Assembly (NCBI GenBank): GCA_963978545.1
Contig: OZ021725.1
Coordinates: 6,921,176 to 6,985,175 of the forward strand
Length of the DNA: 64,000 bases
Direction of reading: 5' to 3'
Source: Linyphia triangularis
Lineage: Eukaryota > Arthropoda > Arachnida > Araneae > Linyphiidae
A program made the position numbers and the translations under genes. Within the stretch, counting starts at the first letter, position 1; every line of letters starts with the position of its first letter. Under the pieces are notes generated by a model. That model searched no databases, was not told the origin of the DNA, and saw nothing but the letters and a program-made list of their open reading frames with translations. This document shows positions 52,558 through 63,745 of this stretch, one piece after another.

Positions 52558-55500
52558 ATAATTTGTGATTGTGGCTCTACTGGATGTTTTTCAAAAATCA
52601 TAAAAAAGAATTTTCCAAAAAATCTGAAAAATTCCAAATCTACTTTAAATTATCTAAATTAACAAGATAAAAGTGCAAAACAATAACTTTTTATTCATTT
52701 CAAAGTCGTCTTTGATGGGTTCAACTTGTATACATAATAAATGCTGTATTGTGATGTATGTATGGTATATTTAATTATAGAAAAGTGAGAGATTCACACT
52801 TGGCTCCAATGTTTTGGTTGTTCAAGTATCATCAGCCTTATACATAAAATATGATATCAAAGCAGACTAGCAATAGTACTTTATAAAATTTAACCCATTT
52901 GACGTTACAATGATTATTTTTTGCTTTGGAAAGTTAAGAGTTACCTTCTTGCAAATATGTATATAAAGTAGTTTGTGATTAAAGTTTTCCCCAGCTTCAA
53001 AGAAGAAGTGTGCTTAATTTACATTACTAAATAATCCTGCCACTAAAAAAAGTTTTAAAACATTATTGCTTGTGTTTCTTTTAGAAATCTGGGTCTATTA
53101 TTTTCATTATGGCTTGAGTAACACACCAAACAAAGTATATTAATAAACAAACTGCATTCTATTTCTAGTTGCAGTGACTGTATTATAAGCAATCAGAGAA
53201 GTGTGCTTTGAAAACTTATAAAGTAGTCATCGCTAAGAAAAAAAAAATGTTTCTTCCAAACACTAATTTACAAACATCACTTATTTAAATCCAGTCTTCC
53301 TGTATATTAACTTTTAGGAAAACCTGATTTGTATTGGCCTGAAATTGTACAAAGGACTTTAGTGTGCTGTAAGCCTGAAATTGTAAATTTAGGCAAAACC
53401 AGGCCCAAATTTAACACTATATTAGCACTTAAGCAGGTGAAATATTTATCCCCTTTACGAATGATCTCCTATATGTTATTTGATCACATACTAGGTTTCA
53501 TTTGTCAATTTTATAACACTAAACACACCCACATATTTAATGATAGTAGAAAATTAACAAATGTTAAAAGAAAAATAATTATTTTAATAAAACAAACAAA
53601 ACTTTTAAGTTTCTTAATATGTAATAAAATCTTTCAGGATACATTCATTGGCTGCCTTTTAACTAGTCAATGAGTACATTTCATGATACAATAATTATTT
53701 TTTTTTGTCTTTATTTCTTTTAAACAATTAAAAACAAAATTCTTGTGTATTTTATAACATCACTAATAGACCAGTATTTTACTTGGCCCATTTAATTAAT
53801 ACAGCACAAAGAGCAGTTTAAGCATTTAATGCGATTGCCTCTCAAATCTGTATGCGACAGAAGATCTTCTAAAAGTTCATTCCTTTGAAATCTGCATATA
53901 TTTTGCAATAAACTACTCAATTATAAACTAATTAAAAAAGTTTGTAAAATATCAAGTTATTTTGATTATTTTAAAGAAATAATGTACATTATTACCAAGT
54001 TACAAATCTGTGGTGCAGAAGTTTCAGACAGGTTTTATGGTTTTCTGAAAACACAAAATAATTTTAATGTGTCTGTCTTCTTCTTTGCCCAGAAAGCTGC
54101 ATATTTTTATTAATATATTTTTGGACCTATGACACTTTGTCACAACAGAGTTTTAAATTATAGCAGGTAATATTTAAATAAATTCCGCTTTCAACCAAAA
54201 AATAGGACACCTGTCCTTTGACTTCAGTGTCACAGAAATAACTAACTCGATGTATGGTATCTTTGTTTAATATAAAAATGTATCTTGTGAATATATTATA
54301 TAAACTTTTACTAAATGTGTGTGAAAAAGTAATATCTCTAAATTGTTCTTTCTTGCTTTAGTGCGAAAAATTCAGTAATGTTTGAAATTTGAGAAACTAA
54401 AGCAGGAAAACTTTTCATGCCTATTATCTAAAACAATTTGTGTGTCATTATTTTGTTCCTTGGCTGGCTTTGTTTTGAAAATGTAAATCCACACCTTTTG
54501 CCAAACAATAAAATTCTTATTTAAATAATGGATTTCCTTTTGTTGAATCTTTAGATCAAGTAAATTTCACAAACAATTGAAGAATGGTAAAGTACGAAAT
54601 TAAGGTGGTCAGGGACTCAAATTTTTTTTAATTCTCCACAAAAAAAAAATTATATTATTGAAAAAAATAATACAAATACTGTTGAATAAAATGGCATAAA
54701 AATTTTGTTTCTGTCATTAGTAGAACTTGAAATATTTCAGTTTTTGTTACATGACAACTTGTATCTAAGACATGCTATCTTGAAACTTTGAAACTGTTTT
54801 TCTCGGTGATGGCTTTATGTCCCTTTCTTAGTTTAAATTGATCTAACTAAAAAACTACTTGTTATAAATGTATGAAACTTCCCACAATTATTTTTCATAT
54901 ATATTTCTTTAATTTGTCTTCAGGAATTAAGTTATTTTTATTTAACTTTTTTTTTTTTTTAATTTTTGGATCATAGCATACTTTGGATTTAATACAGTTT
55001 TTGGACAAAACGTTTTTTTTTTTTTTTTTTTTTTATTTTTTTTTTTTTTAATTTTTTGTAATTACCTTATTGAAAAATCATGAAGACAATTTTGTATATG
55101 AATTATAAAAAATAATTTTATGGAAAAATTAAGTGATTTTTTAAAAAAAAAATTTAAAATGCATCAAATTTAGGAAATATTAGAATTTTGAAGTTTTTTA
55201 ATTAAAAAAAAATATGTTTTAAATTTAAAATAGTTTTTAAGTTTCAAAGCATCATACATTTCTCCATTAAATTTTTCAGAATTTTTTTTATAAAAATAGA
55301 GATTTAAGAGTTTTGAGCCCCAGACCCCCTTAACTTATTAAATCCAATGAATAGCTGTAACTAAGCTTGTGTATTTAGATGCATAAGTAATTTCTAATAA
55401 TAACATTCCAATCATTTAGGTTCGCACATGAAAATAAACTTCTGTTTAGTGAAGATTGTGAATGAGGTTTTGAATTTTGGTTATCTGTTTTATTATTTAC

Positions 55501-56789
55501 TTTTCAAAACACTATACCTCAACACATGCAATATTGCATCAGAGTGGTTTACAAAGTAAAATAATAAGATTTATTGGTGTCAGTTTTTATGTCAAACAAT
55601 GCCATTTATATCGACAATAGTTCGCTAAGTACTGGAAAAATAAAGTCCTATTTAATGTGAGATTGTAACTCAGTTTTAGTTTCTAATTGATTAAAAATAT
55701 AACAAAATTAGAAGCCTACACTTATCTGACACTAAATAAGACTAATTTTTTTAGTACTTGGAGACCATCATCTACAACACTATATCAATGTAGATGGTGT
55801 TTAGCATTCAAGTGATAATAGGTTAGATTCATTTAACACCATTCATCCTTTTAATTTTCACAAGGTAAATAAAGGCATAAAGTTATACCTTTTTAACTCT
55901 CTTCATGAAACATGGTTTTGGAAGGAACAAACATTAAAGCCTAAACTTTAAGTCTCCTCAGCAAATGTTTTAGTGCTATTTGGCAAAGGCTTTCTAATTA
56001 GTACATATATAGCCAAACTAAAGCACATTTAAATTGCATGACTAATCTCACAAGCAGAACTAAATTAATTGTTTGCATGGTTATTTATTTATATATATTT
56101 TACCTGACCAAAGGGGACAAAATCCAAGGTGCATTTTATTCCAATGCAAAGGATATGTGCACATGCGCTGATTAGTTAGGTTATGCAGGGTTTTTAGCAA
56201 TGGGAAATTAATAATAGTTTTTCGTAATTTTAAAAATTTCAGAGAATTTTTTTAATTATGGATTTTTTTTTTTTTTTTTTTTAAGTTAATAACAAAGCGA
56301 TGGAAACAAATTGCATAAGAGAAAGAAATCATTTCATTAATAACTAATATTTTGTAAAAGTTTAAATAAACACATTTTTTACAATTTAGTTTTTAATGGT
56401 TTAAATTTGTATCAGTATAAAAGTACTGCTGAAAAGGAATTGTCTAAGAAATTCAAATTATTTTTTCCTCAGGACATGCTGCTATGGTATCCATTTTTTT
56501 TTAAATATCTTATTATCCAAACATTTTAAATACATGCAATGACAAAGTTAATTATAGCCCATTAACTAATAAGTAAAATTCTTTTGTAAAAAGTAAACAT
56601 AATTATCAAAAGTAGCTATTGGGCTAATTAATGAACTTTTAATTGTTGTATGTTTGAAATTATTTTTTTGTTCATATAAATATAATAATAAAAAGTTGCA
56701 TTAACCCGGGAAAATACAATCTGGGTCTCGATTATAAAGAAAAGCTCAGCATAATTTATAAATAAGGTGTAAAAGGTTGTTTTCCTTTT
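52558..56789. other. Insertion-poor AT-rich intergenic sequence
   Basis: Homopolymer-rich sequence (T runs at 54947-54960, 55012-55034 and 56264-56282) without identifiable transposon ends or coding exons. The longest frame (53329-53673, 114 codons) has no recognisable domain and a composition typical of chance AT-rich translation. Confidence 0.4.
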
Positions 56790-56795
56790 TTTATT
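56790..56795 (-). terminator. Polyadenylation signal of the SLX9-like gene
   Basis: AATAAA on the - strand lies 58 bp downstream of the stop codon at 56854-56856, within AACAAATAAAAAAAGG. The position fits a very short 3' UTR. Confidence 0.5.
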
Positions 56796-56853
56796 TGTTT
56801 GTCAATACACAAACTAATAAGATTTTATATACAAAAATTAAATAATCTTATTA

Positions 56854-56971
56854 TTACATATTCTTCTCAGCTTCTAATTTCATTTTTAAGTGATTGGATA
56901 TCGTTGAAAACGGATCCGATGCAAATGTAGAATTCTTCATAATCTCGAGAAAAGTATTCATGTCATTCGAC
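56854..56971 (-). CDS. SLX9: SLX9/FAM207A-like ribosome biogenesis protein, last exon
   Basis: SLX9 is a small nucleolar protein of the pre-40S particle, involved in 18S rRNA maturation and export. The exon, after one base of a split Met codon, encodes SNDMNTFLEIMKNSTFASDP then FSTISNHLKMKLEAEKNM and stop. The pattern F.E.......F..(D/S)P...I..HL...L follows the conserved C-terminus of FAM207A (RFQELLASPAYRASPLVAIG). The acceptor is TTATTAG/GTCGAA. Recognition rests on this short C-terminal motif plus the preceding exon, so moderate confidence. The gene converges on UBE2R. Confidence 0.62.
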
Positions 56972-57598
56972 CTAATAAGAAAATAAAAGCACGTATATAT
57001 ATACTTCAGACTAGATTTCAATTAGATTTTGAAAAAAATATTTCAGTTATGCAATGTAAACACTGAAATTACCTAAGACTTTAATGTATTTTCTTAAGAT
57101 GACAAATAATTGAAATTGAAAAATAAACATGACCTCTGTAAACAAATTTAAGTAAAAACCAACCAACTAAGTTTTCATAACATCTTCTTTAATGAACTTA
57201 ACAGAATAAAAAGGATTTGTAACAATTTGAAAGATTTCAAAGAAGACTGCAACAATTTTAGAACTATTTTCACTAAGAATAATTTCAGAACACATTTTTT
57301 TAATACATACTTGCAAATTGACTGAGGATTTTATTTCAGACCGACAGATGGCACTGGGTGTTATTAAATGATACTTAAGTTTAATTTTTAGGATATGTTT
57401 CACATTGAATCATACCAGCCATTTTTAAAATGCAGCAAATTTGAATTTCTACAAGTTTCTATCTATTCGAATTGAAATTTTAATATGTTTCAGTTTGCTT
57501 TTCTCAATGCAGTTTTTGACTTTCAAACCTTGTGGAACGAGAATTTTGGGGTACCATATGATAGTTAGGCTTTTGCCATAACATATACAGAAAAATTC

Positions 57599-57826
57599 TT
57601 GTATTTTGGAGTCATTTGTGGTAGTCACCCCCGACGAAGTTACTATAATCGACAAATATGTCTTTTTCAGTTATCTTTTTGTTATTTATTAATTCTTTGC
57701 TGTATTTTTTTAATTAACCATGTTGAATGTGAAAAAAGCAGTCATAATATGGATTTTTTAGCTGCACTACACGAGATTATACAAAGGCTCCATCCGTCCA
57801 AAGTCGACATTCCCAGACAAAACTAA
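57599..57826 (+). CDS. Small open frame with a hydrophobic segment, unassigned
   Basis: The frame ends FQLSFCYLLILCCIFLINHV then ECEKSSHNMDFLAALHEIIQ and RLHPSKVDIPRQN before TAA. A hydrophobic stretch followed by a polar, helix-prone tail looks like a signal peptide and a short secreted peptide, possibly beginning at an internal splice acceptor (TTTTTCAG at 57666). No family match, no dibasic processing sites, and no clear donor. It lies between the SLX9-like exons on the opposite strand. It may be chance. Confidence 0.2.
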   Translation: MYFGVICGSHPRRSYYNRQICLFQLSFCYLLILCCIFLINHVECEKSSHNMDFLAALHEIIQRLHPSKVDIPRQN

Positions 57827-58276
57827 AAATGCTACAGCAACGTGTGAATGTCAAATAAGGATATTGTGTACTAATATATTTTAATAAAAGGTACAAAAGC
57901 TGAAAATTTCATAGGAAAATATTAAAATATCTTATCCTATAAATCATAAATGCTGGTGTTGGACTAAAGAAAATACTTATTTGAAGTTTTTGGAAGTTTA
58001 ATGATATCACTGTATAGCTCAGTTATCCAACTTTATAAGCAAATATGAAATTTTCCATTAACCAAGCTGAATTAACAGAGTTTTGAATTAGTTCATGAGC
58101 CTGAGAAATTATTTTTTTTCTTGCCCATACATAATGCATGTAAAAATTACTTATTTACACAGTAAAATAACAATTCATACACTCCTGCTTTCATTTCAAA
58201 CAGCAAAAATTATTTTTAAATGGTTAACAATGTGCTTTTAAAGCTTTCCAAATGTATAATGTTAGAGTGTTCTCTT

Positions 58277-58611
58277 CATCGATATAGATAAACAACTGGA
58301 TAGACTGCTCTATTGTCAATGCAAAGAGAAAAACACGCCGGGGATTGCGAAGCTGGTGGGAAGATTAACCAATCACAGTTCTCTTTTATAGTTGGATGGG
58401 AATGCGAAAAACCTTGTAAAATGCTAGAGTATATATTTTTTTGTACATTTCTACTAATTAAGGTCTACTATTGACATTTCTGCTGTGTACAACCCAAAAT
58501 TTTATTTTCAATCCTCGGCAATGCGTATTTTTTATCCCACCAATGGCATCTGGCAACGGCTTCATTTTCCCAGCGTTATGCAGTCTATCCAGTTGTTTAT
58601 CTATATCGATG
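58277..58611. mobile_element. hAT-like MITE with perfect 32-bp inverted ends
   Basis: CATCGATATAGATAAACAAC continuing to TGGATAGACTGC is matched perfectly in inverse at the right end, and GTTCTCTT (8 bp) is duplicated at 58269-58276 and 58612-58619. The perfect termini and exact duplication suggest a comparatively recent insertion. It is in the intron between the two SLX9-like exons. Confidence 0.88.
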
Positions 58612-58888
58612 GTTCTCTTAGGAGTTTAGTAAGTAACAAATATGTTTTAGAAGATAAAACTAAAACAAGTGTGAAATTAATATTTGTTTCTGAAACTTGG
58701 CATTTTTTTTTATCAGTTGTACCTCATTATATATATTAATATTAAAACTAATAATTTTTCAATTAAATTAATATATTTTTATTATAGAGAAACATTTATA
58801 GATCATTAAAAATTTTAACAATCAGAATAACAGAAACATCAAATCATGAATGAACTTAAGAAAATACTTATTTAAAATATGTACTTAC

Positions 58889-58945
58889 ATTTCTTTGGCT
58901 TGTGTTTTCAAACGCTTAGCAGTCCGTGGTTTTCTTTTATTTGAA
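58889..58945 (-). CDS. SLX9: SLX9/FAM207A-like protein, penultimate exon
   Basis: A 57-nt exon encoding SNKRKPRTAKRLKTQAKE, flanked by one base of the preceding and two bases (AT) of the following codon. The AT plus G of the next exon restores Met. The basic Lys/Arg-rich stretch followed by the conserved C-terminal block parallels ESNKPRPSELSRM before the C-terminal motif in FAM207A. Acceptor ATCTATAG/TTCAAA; donor AAAT/GTAAGT, a strong match. Earlier exons were not found between here and 64000. Confidence 0.6.
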
Positions 58946-59465
58946 CTATAGATGAAAATATAATTGTATACTTTCTAAAACATGATAAAACTAGTTTTTA
59001 TAAGTAAATATTGACCTTTTAGGCAGAAAATATTTGGTAAAATCTTTTTCTGACAGCTTAATAATGCAATATTTCAATAAGTATTGATTTTTGTTGCATT
59101 GTAGCCTTCTTAAATCCTTCATGGCTTTAACAAGATACATTTGCTTACATTTGTAAAAATTATTTGAGGAGAGAGCTAAAATGATACACCATCACTTGAG
59201 AGGAAAGGTGCATACAAAGGGAATTTTTTTTTATTATTATTCTTTTAAAATTATAAACATTTCTGTATTCCTCTTCCCAAATATCCTTTTTTATTCATTT
59301 ATTTATTATGTATTTTTAGAAATCAATTCATTGATGTTTTGTTCACATACACTATCTGGCTGAAAGTATCTGGACACCACCTTAGAGAAGTGGATTTGGC
59401 AGGTGACGTAATTCGTTGTGTAACCAAAAGTTATAAAAGTATTAGTAGAGGTTTTTCAGGTCGTA

Positions 59466-59997
59466 ATGGACAATTCCTGCATTTTTTAAAATTTTTTTTA
59501 TTCAATTCTTAATGTTTCAAAAAGGCAATAAAAAGAAAAATTTCTGCTCAATGCGCTTTTTAAAAAAAAAATTTGCAATCAAAGGTCCCCTTTTAGAGGT
59601 TGGCGAGAAAACAATTCATTCGGCTCGAATTGAATGTGACGTCAAGTGGTCTCAAACATCTTGGCTTGAAATGCAGCAGAAGAAACCAGTTTTGCAAGTT
59701 TCTCGCAAATCGCGCCAACCGTAAGGGATATGGCAATAGTCTACCAAATCAAAACCAACTATTTGGCAGAAACCTCACGATAACCATAGAAACGGAAGAA
59801 TCTCTTGACGTCACAGATTTTGATGAGTGTTTTGATCAGACTGGTTTTGGCTCGATTTTGGGGCATTTTCTTTTCTTAATATTTAAATAACTAATTTTTT
59901 TAAAGAACTTGGTTTAAATATTTGGAATCAGAAAGAAATTCTCCATAAATATATAAACTAATTTCACTCGTTTTCAAAAAATTCTGGAATTGTCCAT
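59466..59997. mobile_element. MITE family AATGGACAATTCC, copy 2 (nested in Tc1)
   Basis: ATGGACAATTCCTGCATTTT to AATTCTGGAATTGTCCAT, with TA directly outside both ends. It is the inverse of the copy at 4804-5324 and shares TTGGCGAGAAAAC and GATTTTGATGAGTG-type internal blocks. It interrupts the 5' part of the Tc1 fossil, so it is younger. Confidence 0.8.
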
Positions 59998-60019
59998 TAT
60001 GTGTTTGTGAGTCAAAGGA

Positions 60020-60960
60020 GTTTAGTGACTTTGATCATAGCATTATAGTGGGATGCCACCCTCTGTTGGAAATCAGTTTGTGAAATTTCGGACATTCTAC
60101 AGAAGCCAAAATCCACTGTGAGTGGTGCATCAAGGCAGTGAAACTGCAGAAAAATGAAGTGGCAGGCTGAAAAAAATTAGTGAACATAGCCGTAGAAGTC
60201 TGAAAAGGGTAGGGAAGCAAAATTGCTAGTCCTCATTGGTTGAAATCACCCAGGAGTTCTAAAGTTCATCACACGTTAGTGCTAGCAGCAGGACTGTTTG
60301 CCGAGAGTTAAAAAATGTGGGATTCCATGGTCGTGCAGCCACTCACAAGTCGAACATCATCCCCAGAACGCGAAATGTTGATTGCAATGGTGCAAAACTC
60401 AACGTCAATGGATTGTGGGCATGTGGAAAAATGTTCTTTGGAGTGATAAATCTTGCTTTGCAACCTGGCAGTCTTATATATGCATCTGGGTTTGGCTTCT
60501 TACCTGACTGCATTGTGCTGGGTGTAAAGTTTGGTGGCGGCAGCATCATTGCGTGGGGGTGCTATTCATGGTTTGGCTAGGGTCCCTCAGTGTCTGTGGT
60601 TGGATACATAAACTCTGAGACGCATGTGGACATTCTAGGCAAAGCTGATCTCCCAACTATCGGGCAGTATTTCGAGACGGCCCATTTTTCTTCCAGCAGG
60701 ATAACAATCCCATTGAGACTTGCGCAGTCTGGTTTGATGAAATGGGTGTTCAAAAACTGGACTGGCCATCTCAGACCTCGATCTAAATCCCACAGAACAC
60801 CTTTGGGATGAATTAGAACGCAGATTACGTAGCCAGCCAAATCCACCATCCTCACTTCAGCTGTGATGGACCTCTGAAAGTCAATTACTATGGCCAATTA
60901 TCAAAAACTGATGGAAAGTCTCCCCAGATGTGAACAGACTGTCATCGATCCATAAAGGAG
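60020..60960 (+). pseudogene. Tc1-like transposase, degenerate
   Basis: Fragments in several frames match the Tc1 catalytic domain in order: a VLWSDKS.F segment with the first catalytic Asp (60430-60460), LPDCIVLGVKFGGGSIIAWG then CYSWFG (60500-60578), INSETHVDILGKADLPTI (60608-60665), and a later WPSQT..DLNPTEHLWDELE-like region around 60757-60830 containing the second Asp and the Glu. At least three frame changes and lost N-terminal HTH sequence make it non-functional. Confidence 0.85.
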
Positions 60961-61041
60961 ACCAACGTCAATATTAATATATGTCTCAGGACTCTCTGAG
61001 TCCGTTCCACTGGGTGTCTGGATACTTTTGGTCAGATAGTG

Positions 61042-62214
61042 TATTTTCCAATACAAACAATTTTTTAACATGAACTTGTTTAAAAAAAAATATTACATGA
61101 TTGCCAACTTTAAGTTAATTACAAAATGGTGTTAGCCTAAGGTGCATTTCAAGAGTGTAGGAAATAAATTACTGAAAATTCATGTTTACTTAGAAGTAGA
61201 ATTTATGACAGCTTTTGGAATCTTAACAGTTGTTTAAAATTTATAAAACAATGGTTATAACTAGACTAGGATTTTTTAGGTAAAAAAATTAAAATTAAAA
61301 TTATTCCTTAAAATGTCAAGTTTTAGGACACTTCTTGTACATACTTCTAGTTCTATCTGGAGATTTGTTTGTCTTCATAATTGGAAAAAAAAAAAAAATT
61401 GAAATACTTAACCCTTCGAAGTCGTTAAGAGCAAGATTCTGAGAAGTTGAACCACCCCTGATTCACACCATCTCCAATTGTCGCCCAAAAATTACCAGTT
61501 ACTACTACCCTTATTAGATGATAAAATCTGAAATTATTTGTTCTGCAGTGGCACCGCTCAAATTCTATGACCCGTGTCAAAGATTACCTTTAAAAATGAA
61601 AAAATTGGTGTTTTTGTGACACATGAAAACTATTTTTATCTGTATAAAACTTCACAAGCAACTAGCCACCTGCATTTCTTCTGTTTGAATGTACTAGAAT
61701 AGATCTTTATGAAACATATAAAAAGTTCATGGCAAGTCAATTACGCAAGGTCATTCAATGCCATGAAATGTCCAGGTTTTCATGTTTTTTACCATTTTCA
61801 AGACTGAATTGTACTTTACGCGTTTGATTTGCCACTGCAAACAAGGTGTCATTGGATAGAGCTATATTAGTACTACTTATTAATACATAAAAAATTGAGG
61901 CAAGTTGAACACGTTGGAAGTTATTTGGTGCCAAAATCGAAAAATCTGCGAATGTGACACAAATTTGAGCTTGTATATCTTGCTGCGGGAACAATACATT
62001 AACACAACGCTGCGATTATTTAAACACTCTTTTATTATACTTAATGACAAATTAAACTTTATTGAGGCAAATTAAAGAGAAAAAAATAAATGATTTTTTT
62101 TTGCATTCTATCCTTACATATTGATGCATTACTGTTTTCATTCATGTTTTCAAAAATTAATCAGTTTTCACTTCACTCATCTTCATGTTTATAACAATTG
62201 CTATGTCTTTTAAG
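61042..62214. other. Noncoding, nothing recognised
   Basis: AT-rich, including an A run at 61384-61397. A tiny - strand segment near 61349-61376 (ACAAACAAATCTCCAGATAG before GTATGT) could be a micro-exon of the SLX9-like gene, but it is too short to call. Confidence 0.3.
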
Positions 62215-62493
62215 CTAGGAACTGTGACTGGATTGGGTCAAGAAAGTTACAAAGGACGGGGAAAAAAAACTTTGGTGCACTGTGTCGATAACATCGCGCA
62301 ATGGCCATTTAAACTCATCAGTTCTTCTCTGGTGAAGAAATTTCATTTGAAACAAGCCATCCCCACAATCTTCAGGTAGTTTACCAATGTAAATCTGTTT
62401 ATCGTATAGGACAGCGTAAAAAGAATGGGGCCGAATTTCATATCTGCAGTCCTTATCAGCAATTGGTTTTATCACTTTTATGATATTCTCCAT
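62215..62493 (-). pseudogene. Transposon-associated C-terminal domain fragment
   Basis: 92 codons containing HSFYAVLYDKQIYIGKLPED and FLHQRRTDEFKWPLRDVIDT. The pattern Y.V.YD...YIG.......V.FLH......F.WP..D....V is one I know from the C-terminus of uncharacterised transposon-linked proteins of invertebrates. The frame has no upstream domain and lies next to a fragment of a similar kind on the other strand. Confidence 0.4.
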
Positions 62494-62666
62494 TTGTTGG
62501 GGGACAGTAATTTGGATTTCAACTGCGAATTCACCATGTAATCAGTTCCAGGCACAAGTCTGGCCACACCCTAAAGACGAAGACAATGTCACTCAGCCAT
62601 AAATTTATAACTCTGATGTTTTGCCCAGAAGAAAATTGCTCATCAACGTTTGAAACTGCAAAGGAT

Positions 62667-62850
62667 TTGCCCCTACATATTGCTATAGAGAAGAACATAA
62701 AATTTCTAAAATAATCACTAGTCGAGACAAAACCAGAAATGCATTTGCAAAAAGAATGGAAGTAGTGACAAAACAGACCAATTATGAAATTACTTCAGTT
62801 TTTGAAGAACCCACTACAGAGAATAAAAATTACACCTATTCAAGTCTTGT
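62667..62850 (+). repeat. Left arm of an inverted duplication
   Basis: Sequence from TTGCCCCTACATATTGCTAT to the ATTACACCTATTCAAG region is present in inverse at 63173-63353. Both arms encode the same peptide (TKQTNYEIT..FEE.TTEN.N), one on each strand. Confidence 0.8.
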
Positions 62851-63180
62851 GCGCAAAGAAGGATGGGCACTGAAACCCAAAAGGAAAGTTACACGTTTGA
62901 ACCAAAATCAAAAACAGTTTAGAATACTTCAACAAAGGAAATAAAACAGGAAGTAAATTAACACCCCAAACTGTTGCAAGTATGATGAGAAATCTCACAG
63001 TTGATGGAAAGAAGAAATTTTGTTCAAATGAATATTTGACATTAGAACAAGTTACGTCACATTTCCACAGAATGAAAGGTACGAATGAAATATGCAGTGA
63101 TATTGAAGATGAAGTCATTGAACAAGATGACGAATTTTATCTTGGAATCATTGGAGACAATCAGGTATGTTTGATGGCTT
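62756..63180 (+). pseudogene. Transposon-associated protein fragment (GWALK...TG.K domain)
   Basis: The frame reads TKQTNYEITSVFEEPTTENK then GWALKPKRKVTRLNQNQKQF. After a one-base frame change near 62925 it continues NKGNKTGSKLTPQTVASMMR and LTVDGKKKFCSNEYLTLEQV. This GWALK...TRF...QK..F..G..TG.K..P..VA..M...(K)FS..E.LT..Q(V/I) layout occurs in uncharacterised invertebrate and fish proteins linked to transposons. The frame change makes it non-functional. Confidence 0.5.
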
Positions 63181-63353
63181 GAATAACTGCAATTTCTATT
63201 CTCTGTAGTGGATTCTTCAAAATCTGCAGTAATTTCATAATTGGTCTGTTTTGTCACTGCTTCCATTCTTTTTGCAATTTCACTTCTGGTTTTGTCTTGA
63301 CTAGTGATTATTTTAGAAATTTGATGTTCTTCTCTATAGCAATATGTAGGGGC
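63173..63353 (-). repeat. Right arm of an inverted duplication
   Basis: Inverse of 62667-62850 with scattered mismatches. A spacer of about 320 bp separates the arms, so a transcript could fold back on itself. The duplication cut the coding unit. Confidence 0.8.
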
Positions 63354-63499
63354 AAATCAACACCTCCTATATAAGAAAGCCTCTGCACGGTTTACCACTT
63401 TTAAAAATGATGTCATTAAAATAGTCAAACTTGAAAACTATGAACATCTTCCATACGGGGTGCCATTTAGAAGAAGATATCTTTTCGATTTGGCAATAA

Positions 63500-63581
63500 A
63501 TGGTTTGGCGATGTTTTACGAGCTTGTGATTCGTGAAGATATGGTTTGGTGACATCTTGCGTGCTTGCGATTCGTTAAGAT
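63500..63581 (+). repeat. Two-copy ~41-bp tandem repeat
   Basis: ATGGTTTGG(C/T)GA(T/C)(G/A)T followed by GCTTG(T/C)GATTCGT(G/T)AAGAT occurs twice head to tail. A second local duplication, TTTGCTGTATTTTCTGTT, is at about 63663-63712. Confidence 0.6.
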
Positions 63582-63745
63582 CCATTTTGGCGCATAACTC
63601 TGGCATACGACGGACGATAGCAAAAATCAACATCGCCATTTTGTTTACCGAATACGTTAAGTCTGCTGTATTTTCTGTTTCAAACTCGTATAGTTTGCTG
63701 TATTTTCTGTTCCGTTAACGTAAAGAGTGCTATAAATTATATTAA

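Larger units (their letters stand above)
59350..61041 (+). mobile_element. Tc1-like transposon fossil
   Basis: CACTATCTGGCTGAAAGTAT then CTGGACACC at the left is mirrored by GGTGTCTGGATACTTTTGGT then CAGATAGTG at the right, with TA outside both ends. The 1.69-kb element includes a nested 530-bp MITE. The transposase is present but riddled with frame changes, so it is immobile by itself. Confidence 0.9.

Noticed and set aside
53329..53673. 114-codon frame as a gene
   Set aside because: No domain, no start context or splice signals, and AT-rich codon content expected by chance.
60035..60220. - strand frame as a gene
   Set aside because: It is a shadow of the Tc1 transposase remnant on the + strand.
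61349..61376. Micro-exon of the SLX9-like gene
   Set aside because: Acceptor and GTATGT donor are plausible but 28 nt with no diagnostic residues is too little evidence.
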